Below, in pieces: positions 1 through 7,572 of a stretch of 14,429 nucleotides of DNA; within the stretch, counting starts at the first letter, position 1, and each line of letters opens with the position of its first letter. The notes under the pieces are model-generated. The model was not told the DNA's origin. It saw only the letters and a program-made list of their open reading frames with translations, and made no database searches. Source of the DNA: Firmicutes bacterium UBA5420 (GTDB lineage Bacteria; Bacillota; Limnochordia; Darwinibacteriales; Darwinibacteriaceae); the NCBI GenBank assembly GCA_002409455.1, contig DHNI01000017.1, forward strand, positions 32,662-47,090, written 5' to 3'. Position numbers and translations under genes: made by a program.

Positions 1-1736
1 CGCCCTAAGCCCTTAGTGAAGCTAACGACTTCTTTATGATAATTACGCATGGTCACCACCGGAGCACTCCCTTCAAGAACTGTGGTGGCCGGATGCATAG
101 CAACAATTTCCCAACTTCCGTGCATTTTTTCTATATCGGCGATCGCTCTTCCCACCGATTGCACTGGAACTTCTAGGCGATAGCTATAATATGGTTCTAA
201 AAGAATAGACTCGGCCTCTTTTAAACCCTGGCGCACCGCCCGATACGTTGCCTCTCGAAAATCGCCACCTTCCGTATGCGTATGATGAGCTTTACCAGAG
301 ACAACGGTGATTTTGAGATCAGTAATGCTGGAGCCAGTCAAAACCCCCTTGTGACTCTTTTCCTGTAGATGGGTCAAGATGAGGCGTTGCCAGTTTCGGG
401 CTAGCATGTCTTCGCTACAGGCTACGGCAAGTTCAAGGCCGCTTCCTATATCTCCTGGTTCCAGAAGCAGGTGTACTTCGGCATAATGCTTGAGAGGTTC
501 AAAGTGACCAACCCCCTCGACCACGTTGATAATGGTTTCCTTGTATAAAACACGCCCAGCATCGAAGGAAACCTCCACGCCAAAACGGCTTTGGATCAGA
601 CTTTGGAGCACTTCAATTTGCATATCTCCCATAATCTGTGCCTGGATTTCCTGTAACTGCTCATCCCAGACAATTTGCAGTTCTGGCTCCTCTTCCTCGA
701 GTTCACGAAGTTTGGGAAGCATGGTTCGCTGATCGAGCCCTACCGGTAGCGAGACCTTGTAGGAAAGAACAGGTTCTAAGATAGGTGACCTTGCGTCACA
801 TTCAATGCCGAGGCCCTCCCCAGGCCGGGCTCTGGTCAACCCCGTGATCGCGCAGATGGAGCCAGCCTCTATACAATCCACTGTCTCGAATTTTTCACCG
901 GAATAGACACGAATCTGGTTCACTTTCTCTTCCCAGTCTCCATTACCCAACGCATCTTTCACTTGAAGCGTTCCGCCTGTAATCTTCAAGTGAGCAAGGC
1001 GATTGCCTTGCTCATCTCGAGAGATCTTAAAGACCCTCGCTCCAAACGTGTCCGGGTAAGAGATAGGAGCGGTCAAGTAAGACATGCAGCTCATAAAGTG
1101 TTCCACCCCGTCTAGCTTCAGGGCCGAGCCAAAGCAGCAGGGAAACACCTTACGCTCCGAGATAGCATCTATGATCTGAGAAAGCTCAATCTTCCCCGTA
1201 TCTAAATAGGCGTCCATCAATCCTTCATCACACAAAGCTACTTCTTCATAAAAGGCGGAATCTTCACCTTCAAAGGCAATGCACCCACTATCTAACTTAG
1301 CTTTCAATTCCGCAAGCAGTTCATCCTTATCCGTTCCAGGCTGATCCATCTTATTGACGAACAGAAACGCTGGAACTTGGTACAGCTCAAGCAAACGCCA
1401 TAAGGTCATGGTGTGGGCTTGCACGCCATCGGCACCACTGATCACCAAAATGGCATAGTCTAGTACCTGCAAGGTGCGTTCCATCTCAGCAGATAAATCC
1501 ACATGCCCAGGGGTGTCAAGTAAGGTAATCTCCAGATTCCCGACTTCAAACACGGCCTGTTTAGAAAAGATGGTGATGCCCCGTTCTCGCTCAAGATCGT
1601 GGGTATCTAGATAGGCATTCTTCTTGTCTACTCTTCCAAGTCGCTCTGTCTTACCACTTAAATAGAGCATGCTCTCTGACAAGGTGGTCTTGCCGGCGTC
1701 CACATGGGCCAGTATACCAATGACGAGTTTTTTCAT
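1..1736 (-). CDS. TetM-like translation factor GTPase (EF-G superfamily), 3' end cut off by window edge
   Basis: A ribosome-binding GTPase related to ribosomal protection proteins (TetM/TetO) and EF-G. The reading frame is open from ATG 1736 to the window edge, giving 578 visible residues with no stop. All G motifs are intact: HVDAGKTT near residue 11, RGITI 52-56, DTPGHVD 74-80, NKMD 128-131, and a later GSA. The domain IV-like segment (about positions 250-290) reads HHTHTEGGDFR where TetM has YSPVSTPADFR, so the tip loop that dislodges tetracycline is different. This matches, from memory, a longer Firmicute chromosomal subfamily of unclear function, so true tetracycline resistance is doubtful. 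The SD AAGGA lies about 10 nt before ATG. The gene follows the transporter terminator and has its own promoter. TetM itself is about 640 residues, so at least 60 residues are missing, and more if this is the longer subfamily. Confidence 0.9.
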   Translation of the reverse strand, partial: MKKLVIGILAHVDAGKTTLSESMLYLSGKTERLGRVDKKNAYLDTHDLERERGITIFSKQAVFEVGNLEITLLDTPGHVDLSAEMERTLQVLDYAILVISGADGVQAHTMTLWRLLELYQVPAFLFVNKMDQPGTDKDELLAELKAKLDSGCIAFEGEDSAFYEEVALCDEGLMDAYLDTGKIELSQIIDAISERKVFPCCFGSALKLDGVEHFMSCMSYLTAPISYPDTFGARVFKISRDEQGNRLAHLKITGGTLQVKDALGNGDWEEKVNQIRVYSGEKFETVDCIEAGSICAITGLTRARPGEGLGIECDARSPILEPVLSYKVSLPVGLDQRTMLPKLRELEEEEPELQIVWDEQLQEIQAQIMGDMQIEVLQSLIQSRFGVEVSFDAGRVLYKETIINVVEGVGHFEPLKHYAEVHLLLEPGDIGSGLELAVACSEDMLARNWQRLILTHLQEKSHKGVLTGSSITDLKITVVSGKAHHTHTEGGDFREATYRAVRQGLKEAESILLEPYYSYRLEVPVQSVGRAIADIEKMHGSWEIVAMHPATTVLEGSAPVVTMRNYHKEVVSFTKGLG

Positions 1737-1774
1737 ATCTGTGTCATCCTTACCCTATTTACATCTTCTTCTCT

Positions 1775-1803
1775 ATGGTATCAGGAAGTTGGCATCCTGA
1801 CAA
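1775..1803 (-). promoter_or_regulatory. Predicted sigma-A promoter of the TetM-like GTPase gene
   Basis: On the minus strand, TTGTCA (1798-1803; 5/6 to the -35 consensus) is followed after exactly 17 bp by TACCAT (1775-1780; 4/6 to -10). It lies between the upstream operon's terminator and the GTPase start, leaving a leader of roughly 30 nt. No attenuation structure of the tet(M) type is seen in this short leader. Confidence 0.5.
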
Positions 1804-1821
1804 TTCATATACCCGAAGATC

Positions 1822-1843
1822 AAAAAAGCCCTCCGCGAGGGCC
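1822..1843 (-). terminator. Rho-independent terminator of the ABC importer operon
   Basis: A perfect 6-bp GC-rich stem, GCCCTC/GAGGGC (1828-1833 and 1837-1842) with a 3-nt loop, is followed on the minus strand by a run of six T (1822-1827). It lies about 35 bp beyond the stop of the DppC-type gene, so it ends that operon and separates it from the TetM-like gene. Confidence 0.85.
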
Positions 1844-1877
1844 TCTTTGCTACTTATTATGGCGGAGAAATCCTTAG

Positions 1878-2711
1878 CTACTTCTGTCCGCGTAGCTGTG
1901 GATCCCCTATATCACGCAATCCATCTCCAAGAAGATTAAAACCAAGGACTGTAAACACAATGGCAAGCCCCGGATACAACGTCAAATGCGGTGCAGTACG
2001 AATGGCTTCTCTACCTAAGGCTAACATGCGGCCCCAGCTAATAACAGGCGGCTGGGCTCCCAGCCCTAAGAAACTTAGCGTTGCTTCTGTGGTAATGGCG
2101 GTTCCCATGTTGAGGGAGGCCACAACCAAAATGGGCGCAAAACTATTAATCAAAATATGGCGAAACAAAATCCTACGGTTTGTAAGCCCCAAAGCTGTAC
2201 CAGCCATAACAAACTCTTCTTCCTTTAGTCCTAAAACCATACTACGGGTTACCCTAGTCATGGCAGGGATTCGTACAATGGCCACCGCAAGCATGGCATT
2301 AATCACACCAGGCCCCATCGTTGCGACAATGGCAATGGCCAAGAGTATGGAGGGAAAAGCCAGAATCAAGTCCATGCTCCGCATGATGACAGTATCAACC
2401 ACGCCTCCAACATATCCCGCAATGGCACCCAAGAGAACACCAAAGAGCAATGATACTCCCGTCGCTGTTACAGCTATCAATAGAGACACCCTAGATCCTA
2501 CAAGGATACGACTCAGAACATCACGACCCATGTCATCGGTGCCCAGAATATACGTGCCTCCAATGCCTTCAGGAGCGCGATAGCTATTCCAGATATCCAT
2601 CGCGTAGGGATCATGGGGGCTTATTACATCGGCTACAATGGCCACAAGGATCAGGATGCCAATTAATATAAGTCCAGTCATCGCACTTTTACTTCGTAAC
2701 AAATATTTCAT
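1878..2711 (-). CDS. dppC: Peptide/nickel-type ABC importer permease, DppC/OppC family
   Basis: Inner-membrane permease that pairs with the DppB-type subunit to form the channel of an oligopeptide/nickel-type (PepT class) importer. It has 277 residues, usual for the family. The N-terminal transmembrane segment is followed by the family signature LGTDDMGRDVLSRILVGSR (about 56-74). Further hydrophobic segments surround the EAA cytoplasmic loop (EEEFVMAGTALGLTNRRILFRH, about 164-185) that contacts the ATPase. The C-terminus has the typical NLLGDGLRDIGDPQLRG. The SD GAGGAGG lies 8 nt before ATG 2711, and only 13 nt separate it from the upstream permease stop, so the two are co-translated. Substrate cannot be read from the permease; the dpp symbol denotes family only. 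No ATPase gene follows before the terminator. Confidence 0.95.
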   Translation of the reverse strand: MKYLLRSKSAMTGLILIGILILVAIVADVISPHDPYAMDIWNSYRAPEGIGGTYILGTDDMGRDVLSRILVGSRVSLLIAVTATGVSLLFGVLLGAIAGYVGGVVDTVIMRSMDLILAFPSILLAIAIVATMGPGVINAMLAVAIVRIPAMTRVTRSMVLGLKEEEFVMAGTALGLTNRRILFRHILINSFAPILVVASLNMGTAITTEATLSFLGLGAQPPVISWGRMLALGREAIRTAPHLTLYPGLAIVFTVLGFNLLGDGLRDIGDPQLRGQK

Positions 2712-2724
2712 GGTCTCTGCCTCC

Positions 2725-3708
2725 TCATTCGTATCGAATCCTGGGATTCACAAAGGCGTAACAAACATCCACCAAGAGGTTGACAAGGGTGAAAATGAGG
2801 GCCATCATTAAAACCCCACCTTGAACCAGGGGAAAGTCACGCTGGGTAATGGCATTGATCACAAGCCTACCCACGCCAGGCCAAGCAAAGACCGTTTCGG
2901 TTACTACCGCACCACCAAGCATTGCCCCAAATTGAATCCCCACCATTGTAATCACAGGCATCAACGCATTGCGCAGAGCATGCTTGATGACAACAACACT
3001 TTTCTTGAGCCCTTTGGCCTGCGCCGTACGAATGAAATCCTTGCTCAGTACCTCCAACATACTCGAACGCGTCAGCCGAGCAATAATGGCCATCATACTT
3101 GTGCCAAGGGCGACGGCTGGAAGTAGTAGATACCGGAACGAGTTGATCAACTCATCAGCTCTAAATTGCGTAACCAGCGTCCACAGACCACCCATAATCG
3201 AAGCGTCTCGCCCAAACATAGGCAACCAGCTCACGTTGAGAGCTACATAGGAAAGAAGAACCAAACCCAACCAAAAACCAGGCATGGATACACCTATCAA
3301 AGACACAATCATAGTCAGATAATCCCATAACGTGCCCCGCCTGGTTGAAGCAAAGAGTCCTAGTGGGATTCCTAACAAGATCGCAATGATTACCGAGACT
3401 ACGGCCAACTCTATGGTGGCACCTAACCTCTCAAAAATCAACGTTTTAACGGGTATGGTCTGCCTGATCGACACTCCTAGATCGCCTCGAATTGCCCTGC
3501 TAAACCAACGGAAATATTGCACAGGAAGTGGTTGGTCAAAGCCGTAAACGGCATGGAGCCGGGCCACATCCTCAGCAGTAGCCTCTTCTCCCAGGAGCAT
3601 ACGAACTGGGTCGCCAGGAGCCAGGTGGCCTAGGAGAAAGACCAATATTGAAACGCCTATTAGTAGGGGTATCATTTGGATGAGGCGTCGGACAATGTAG
3701 CGAAACAT
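2725..3708 (-). CDS. dppB: Peptide/nickel-type ABC importer permease, DppB/OppB family
   Basis: First membrane subunit of the importer, 327 residues. The N-terminus (MFRYIVRRLIQMIPLLIGVS) is the standard family start, followed by a periplasmic region with GDPVR and the YGFDQPLPVQYFRW motif. The EAA loop (DFIRTAQAKGLKKSVVVIKHALRNA) is in the second half, and VVTETVFAWPGVGRL near residues 267-281 is the family signature. The C-terminus ends VNPRIRYE as usual. The SD AAAGGAG is about 12 nt before ATG 3708, slightly long. The gene lies 88 bp after the binding-protein stop; that gap holds a strong hairpin that could set the expression ratio of binding protein to permease. Substrate is unknown (peptide, nickel or sugar are all possible). 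Confidence 0.95.
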   Translation of the reverse strand: MFRYIVRRLIQMIPLLIGVSILVFLLGHLAPGDPVRMLLGEEATAEDVARLHAVYGFDQPLPVQYFRWFSRAIRGDLGVSIRQTIPVKTLIFERLGATIELAVVSVIIAILLGIPLGLFASTRRGTLWDYLTMIVSLIGVSMPGFWLGLVLLSYVALNVSWLPMFGRDASIMGGLWTLVTQFRADELINSFRYLLLPAVALGTSMMAIIARLTRSSMLEVLSKDFIRTAQAKGLKKSVVVIKHALRNALMPVITMVGIQFGAMLGGAVVTETVFAWPGVGRLVINAITQRDFPLVQGGVLMMALIFTLVNLLVDVCYAFVNPRIRYE

Positions 3709-3733
3709 CTAGATAACCCACTCCTTTACTAAA

Positions 3734-3774
3734 CCGAGGATACCAGGCGTATGAACACACCTGGTATCCTACGG
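3734..3774 (-). promoter_or_regulatory. Intergenic mRNA hairpin between binding-protein and permease genes
   Basis: AGGATACCAGG (3737-3747) pairs perfectly with CCTGGTATCCT (3760-3770) across a 12-nt loop. With one bulged base (3771), CCG/CGG (3734-3736, 3772-3774) extends the stem to 14 bp. On the minus strand no T run follows, so it is not a typical terminator. The DppB SD comes just after it. A 3' stabiliser and processing block is likely, keeping binding-protein mRNA more abundant than permease mRNA, as known for other ABC importer operons; partial termination is also possible. Confidence 0.7.
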
Positions 3775-3796
3775 AAGTTACATTTTTATCCTGTGA

Positions 3797-5314
3797 CTAT
3801 TTGTTCTTGGTCATGAGATGGGCATCTTGCCAGGCTGCTGCACCGTAGGGGTGGACTTCCCAGTTTCCGATGTATGGATGGTGGAGACCAACTTCCTCGG
3901 TGTAGTTAATGAACCCATAGGGAACCTCGCGTACAACGATCTCTTGAGCTTCACGATAGATATCGATGGACTCTTGTGATTCTTGTGGAACGGTACGACC
4001 GAGATCCAAAAGATAGTCAACACGCTCGTTGGAATACTTACCGTAGTTATTGGAACCATTGGTGTGGAACTGACGAATCATGGCACGATCAGGGTCAAGC
4101 TGACCAGACCAGCCAAGGATGAAGATGTCAAAGTCATCCGTTTCTTGCACACGGGCCAAGTAGGCACCCCACTCTTCAATGATCACTTCTACGTTGATTC
4201 CTGCACGTTGGCACTCATACTGCAGGATTTCTGCAATGCGCATACGATCTGGGTTTTCATTGGTATAGAGTCGAAGGTTGATATCGCCAGGTGCATAACC
4301 TGCTTCGTCCAGAAGTTCCTGGGCTTTTTCGACACTGTAGTCATAGATGTGTACACTTTCGTTAAACCACGGAAGCGACATGGATACAGGACCAATACCC
4401 GGTGTCCCAATACCGTTGAGTACGTTTGTCACAATACCCTCACGGTTAATCAGGTAGCTCACCGCTTGACGTACACGTACGTCGGATAAGGAACCGACTT
4501 TCGTGTTGAAACCAAGGTAGTTATAACCTGTACCAGGCGTTCTTTGCACTACATAATTGGGATCGGCTTCGAGACGACCAATTTCTTGTGCGACCATTCC
4601 GCCTTGATAGATATCTACTTCGCCAGCTTCAAATGCCAAAAGACGGGTCGAGTTTTCTGGAATGGCACGGAAGACGATATTCGGGATATTCGGCCTTCCA
4701 CCCCAGTATTCTTCGTTTTCCACCAAGATCATGCGATCGTCGCGGGTCCAGGAAACAAACTTATATGGTCCTGTACCGATTGGGCTTTGACGGAAATCTG
4801 CCCGATCACCATCGTGTTTTGGTGTAATCGGCATACGTGCAATATTGTTCATCAAGAATGCGTTCGGTTGACTCAAGTGGAAGATGATCTCATGATCATT
4901 TACGACTTCAATTTCCTCAATGTCCGCATAAAGACCCAGATTAAGTGCTCCATTAGCGGGATCAAGCACCCACTCATAGGTATACTTAACGTCTTCAGCT
5001 GTGAAGGGAACACCATCATGCCATTTGACGTCTTCACGTAGCTTGAACCAAAGGGTCATAGTATCATCGCTTACAGTCCACTCTGTAGCCAAGGTCGGCT
5101 CAAGTTCCATGTTCGTTGCAAACTGTACCAAAGCTTGGTTGATTAAGTTGATTCTTTCAAACGATGGAACGTCGGTTTCTAACCTTGGATCCAAACCTAC
5201 TGCTTCTGCTCCTGAGGCAATGACTAAGGTGTCATTATTGGCCCCAGCCACCGCACTAAACGCCAACACAACGAGTAGTGCAGCAGTTATCAACATACTG
5301 CTTCTTCTAACCAT
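3797..5314 (-). CDS. ABC importer substrate-binding protein, family 5 (SBP_bac_5)
   Basis: Extracytoplasmic solute receptor that delivers ligand to the DppBC-type permeases encoded downstream. It has 505 residues. The N-terminus is a signal peptide: basic MVRRSS, a hydrophobic core, and a likely type I cleavage site after AVA or AGA near residue 24-26. There is no lipobox cysteine, unlike most Gram-positive binding proteins. The family signature is clear: ATEWTVSDDTMTLWFKLR then EDVKWHDGVPFTAEDVKYTY (about 80-118), and later SDVRVRQAVSYLINREGIV. The SD AAAGGAG lies 7 nt before ATG 5314. As the first gene of a three-gene operon it probably gives the most abundant product. Ligand is unknown; family 5 members bind peptides, nickel complexes, haem or oligosaccharides. 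Confidence 0.93.
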   Translation of the reverse strand: MVRRSSMLITAALLVVLAFSAVAGANNDTLVIASGAEAVGLDPRLETDVPSFERINLINQALVQFATNMELEPTLATEWTVSDDTMTLWFKLREDVKWHDGVPFTAEDVKYTYEWVLDPANGALNLGLYADIEEIEVVNDHEIIFHLSQPNAFLMNNIARMPITPKHDGDRADFRQSPIGTGPYKFVSWTRDDRMILVENEEYWGGRPNIPNIVFRAIPENSTRLLAFEAGEVDIYQGGMVAQEIGRLEADPNYVVQRTPGTGYNYLGFNTKVGSLSDVRVRQAVSYLINREGIVTNVLNGIGTPGIGPVSMSLPWFNESVHIYDYSVEKAQELLDEAGYAPGDINLRLYTNENPDRMRIAEILQYECQRAGINVEVIIEEWGAYLARVQETDDFDIFILGWSGQLDPDRAMIRQFHTNGSNNYGKYSNERVDYLLDLGRTVPQESQESIDIYREAQEIVVREVPYGFINYTEEVGLHHPYIGNWEVHPYGAAAWQDAHLMTKNK

Positions 5315-5386
5315 TTCAACACTCCTTTTGATTTTTTCGTGCCTGTATGTCCTTGTTAATTCTACGCGTTATGCAAATCTCCTCCC

Positions 5387-5415
5387 CATTTTGCAAAATG
5401 CTACGAGTTTCGTAG
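5387..5415. repeat. Palindrome plus adjacent inverted repeat in transporter leader (candidate operator)
   Basis: CATTTTGCAAAATG (5387-5400) is a perfect 14-bp palindrome. Directly against it is the inverted repeat CTACGA-GTT-TCGTAG (5401-5415), a 6-bp stem with 3-nt loop. Both lie about 75-100 bp upstream of the binding-protein start, in its probable 5' leader. The half-site TTGCAAA recurs as part of ATGCAAAT (5371-5378) and in the palindrome at 5479-5490, which favours a regulator-binding role. The regulator is unknown. A GGGGAGG SD-like stretch follows on the minus strand without a gene behind it. Confidence 0.5.
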
Positions 5416-5449
5416 ACATTGCCCTCCCCCTCTGCCTATTGCCCTCTGC

Positions 5450-5477
5450 TTTAGAGCGCTTTTTTCTATTTTTTCAA
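5450..5477 (-). promoter_or_regulatory. Possible sigma-A promoter of the ABC importer operon
   Basis: On the minus strand, TTGAAA (5472-5477; 5/6) and TCTAAA (5450-5455; 4/6) are separated by 16 bp of A-rich sequence. This would give a 5' leader of about 130 nt containing the palindromes at 5387-5415. Spacing and -10 are not ideal. A TAGAAT (5/6 to -10) closer to the gene has no matching -35 at normal spacing. Confidence 0.35.
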
Positions 5478-5478
5478 G

Positions 5479-5490
5479 GGCAAATTTGCC
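5479..5490. repeat. Perfect 12-bp palindrome GGCAAATTTGCC (candidate operator)
   Basis: The palindrome abuts the upstream side of the predicted -35 hexamer of the transporter operon (5472-5477), a usual position for an activator or repressor site. It shares the GCAAA/TTTGC half-site with the palindrome at 5387-5400, about 90 bp away, so the two could be bound together by one regulator. No known regulator consensus is recognised with certainty. Confidence 0.4.
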
Positions 5491-5525
5491 ACCAACACGC
5501 AGGACGAGATCTTTTTACAAATATT

Positions 5526-5554
5526 TAAAACGCCCAGCTCTTGTCTGGACGTTT
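5526..5554 (-). terminator. Probable terminator of the IMPase-CDF-RarD operon
   Basis: In the minus-strand RNA, AAACGUCCAG (5545-5554) pairs with CUGGGCGUUU (5528-5537) through a 10-bp stem with one U-G pair and a 7-nt loop, followed by UUUUAAAUAUUU. The wobble pair exists only in the minus-strand transcript, which supports that orientation. It lies about 40 bp after the RarD stop. The U tract is short, so termination may be incomplete. Confidence 0.6.
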
Positions 5555-5592
5555 CTCTCACATGGGTCTATGATAGATAAAAAAGCAGGTCT

Positions 5593-6546
5593 CTAGGACC
5601 CGCCCTCGACATGAGCTTTCTTATTTCGCAACCAACCCGGTTGATGCCGCTTCATCCACGAGAACTGCGACAGAGAAAACAGCCCTAAGGCAACCCATAT
5701 GCATGCAAAACCAAGCAGGTGCCCCTTAGAAAACGGTTCGTTGTAAAGAAATACCCCGATAATCAGCATCCCGGTAGGAGTAAAGTACTGGGTAAAGCCT
5801 ACTGTAGATAGGGGAATACGCTGTGTGGCTTGGGCAAATAAAAGTAACGGCACAGCTGTAGCACCGCCCGCTGCAACTAAAAGAGCCGTTGTTAGGAAAG
5901 CGGCGTTTCCGAAAGAACCAGCCCCATGAAAGTGCATATAACCCAGGTAACCTAAGGAAAGTGGTAGCAAAACCGCTGTCTCGAGCATGAGCCCTATGAC
6001 AGAGTCGATCTTCGCCCCCTTTTTGATTAAGCCATAGAGGGCAAACGAAAGAGCCAAAGAAAGGGAAATCCAAGGAATCCCGCCATATTGTAAGGTTATG
6101 ACCAGTACGCCCATGAACGCTAGCGCAAATGAAATCAACTGCCAAGAATCCAGTCTCTCTTTAAAGGCTACGATGCCAAAAAGTACGCTGAGGAGCGGAT
6201 TGATATAGTAGCCTAGGCTTGTGTCAACCACATGGTTCGAATTCACCGCCCAGATGTAGATCCCCCAGTTCAATCCAACAGAAAGAGCTCCAAGGACTAG
6301 TACCCTACGCTTTTTGGCATCACCTAGAACTGCGCGAGCTTCCTGCCACTGGCCGCGATAGGACACAAGCATGGCTGTAAAAACAAAAGCCCACAATACG
6401 CGGTGCATCAATATCTCCAGGGCACCCACAGAACTAAGCATTTTCCAGTAGAGGGGAAGGATGCCCCAAAGCAAAAAAGCCACCACAGCATAGATTACTC
6501 CCGATAACCTGCTATTCTTTGACGCACCATGTTCCAGTTCATTCAT
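5593..6546 (-). CDS. rarD: RarD-like EamA-family permease
   Basis: Multi-span membrane protein of the drug/metabolite transporter superfamily, RarD branch. The E. coli member is named for chloramphenicol sensitivity, but its substrate is not firmly known. The protein has 317 residues from ATG 6546, near the E. coli length of 296. About ten hydrophobic segments are visible in two EamA repeats. The RarD signature WGILPLYWK is in helix 1, followed by EILMHRVLWAF, and GFTQYFTPT comes late in the protein. I chose ATG 6546 because GGAGG sits 11 nt upstream and it overlaps the CDF stop by only 8 nt (ATGAATGA). The longer start at 6591 would overlap by 53 nt and adds 15 atypical residues. It is last of three genes with the IMPase and CDF genes, followed by a probable terminator. 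Confidence 0.88.
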   Translation of the reverse strand: MNELEHGASKNSRLSGVIYAVVAFLLWGILPLYWKMLSSVGALEILMHRVLWAFVFTAMLVSYRGQWQEARAVLGDAKKRRVLVLGALSVGLNWGIYIWAVNSNHVVDTSLGYYINPLLSVLFGIVAFKERLDSWQLISFALAFMGVLVITLQYGGIPWISLSLALSFALYGLIKKGAKIDSVIGLMLETAVLLPLSLGYLGYMHFHGAGSFGNAAFLTTALLVAAGGATAVPLLLFAQATQRIPLSTVGFTQYFTPTGMLIIGVFLYNEPFSKGHLLGFACIWVALGLFSLSQFSWMKRHQPGWLRNKKAHVEGGS

Positions 6547-7501
6547 AATCCTTACTTCCTCCAAAATGTTGCTCCGTGACAACCGGATCATAGTGGATAA
6601 TTAGATGAATCCTGTCGATCTCCAACAGTTCTCGCTCGATGCGATCTATGATATCATGAGTGACTAAGGGATCCCAATCTGAGGGCATCTCTACATGGGC
6701 GCTGACGTAGCGTTTATCAGGACCATAATCATGGATAATCAGATCGTGGATGCCCAGTACACCTTCGTAGGATGCTATCTTCTCTGAAATGTAATCCACA
6801 AGCTCCTCTGGAGGAGCTTCCCCAACTAAGGGGCTAATGGTATCTTTGACGAGTCCGATCCCATTGTAAAGAATAAAGATAGCAACACCGAGCCCCGCCC
6901 AGCCGTCTAAGGACAACCCGGTCAAACTAGACACGAGCGCACTGATAAGTACCGCTCCAGTAGCCAAGACATCGTTTCTACTGTCCACCGAAACCGCCTT
7001 CAGGGGTGAAGAGTCGATTCGTACACTGAGGGTCTGGTAAAACACTGCCATCCAGATCTTGACGACAACGGATACAACTAGAACAATCAAGATTACTGGG
7101 CCAAAGTCGACAGGGCTCGGATTAGAGATCTCCGAAATCCCAGCCCTGGCCAGCTCAATTCCGACCACCAAAACCAAGACAGCGACCGCCAATCCGGCAA
7201 TATACTCATAGCGCCCATGCCCATGAGGATGCTCATCGTCTGCTTTTTTTGCAGCCATCTTAAAACCTACTAAGGTAATGATTGAACCGGCTGCATCCAT
7301 TAAGTTATTTAAGCCATCGGCCACGACAGAAATACTTCCGACTACGAGACCCGCCGTGACTTTGCCCGCTACAAGCAGTAAATTAATCACAATCCCTGTC
7401 CAACCGGCAAGGGTTCCCACGGATCTTCGCAATATGGGATCCTTTGTGTTTCCGTAGTCCTTTAGAAAACGCCCAAGTAACCACTTCGTCATACCTTTCA
7501 C
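6539..7501 (-). CDS. Cation diffusion facilitator (CDF) metal exporter, probably Mn/Fe type
   Basis: Membrane antiporter that moves divalent metal out of the cytoplasm in exchange for protons. It has 320 residues: about six membrane segments, then a cytoplasmic ferredoxin-like domain from about residue 225. The TM2 site reads ADGLNNLMD (61-69) and the TM5 site reads DSRND (173-177). The metal site is thus Asn/Asp-based, without the histidine of zinc exporters, as known for the manganese-type MntE group; metal identity is inferred. DDEHPHGHGRYEY (88-100) is the standard loop after TM2. The C-terminal domain has HDYGPDKRYVSAHVEMP and HYDPV. The start is GTG 7501, with AGGGAAGG just upstream; ATG 7492 is an alternative. 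It lies 71 nt after the IMPase stop with no terminator seen between them, and overlaps the rarD start by 8 nt. Confidence 0.9.
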   Translation of the reverse strand: MKGMTKWLLGRFLKDYGNTKDPILRRSVGTLAGWTGIVINLLLVAGKVTAGLVVGSISVVADGLNNLMDAAGSIITLVGFKMAAKKADDEHPHGHGRYEYIAGLAVAVLVLVVGIELARAGISEISNPSPVDFGPVILIVLVVSVVVKIWMAVFYQTLSVRIDSSPLKAVSVDSRNDVLATGAVLISALVSSLTGLSLDGWAGLGVAIFILYNGIGLVKDTISPLVGEAPPEELVDYISEKIASYEGVLGIHDLIIHDYGPDKRYVSAHVEMPSDWDPLVTHDIIDRIERELLEIDRIHLIIHYDPVVTEQHFGGSKDYE

Positions 7502-7572
7502 CCAGCCTTCCCTTCCCTTGCCTTGCTCACTTAAAGGTATGCCACAACCACGCAGAATACACGCTTCAATAA

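Noticed and set aside
1960..2583. 207-codon open frame on the plus strand
   Set aside because: It is antisense to the clear DppC-type gene, has no SD, and its sequence (Met/Thr/Pro-rich) resembles no protein family; it is a shadow of a GC-rich membrane gene.
3983..5041. Plus-strand open frames of 165-168 codons opposite the binding-protein gene
   Set aside because: They lie fully antisense to a convincing family 5 binding protein and show no recognisable domain or SD.
5441..5470. Plus-strand hairpin CTCT-GCTTT-AGAG followed by T-rich sequence
   Set aside because: A 4-bp stem is too weak for a terminator, and no plus-strand gene ends here; the T-rich tract is better read as the A-rich spacer of the minus-strand promoter.
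6547..6591. Upstream start (6591) for the RarD-like gene
   Set aside because: It would overlap the CDF gene by 53 nt and add 15 residues not typical of RarD; ATG 6546 has a GGAGG SD and a short 8-nt overlap.
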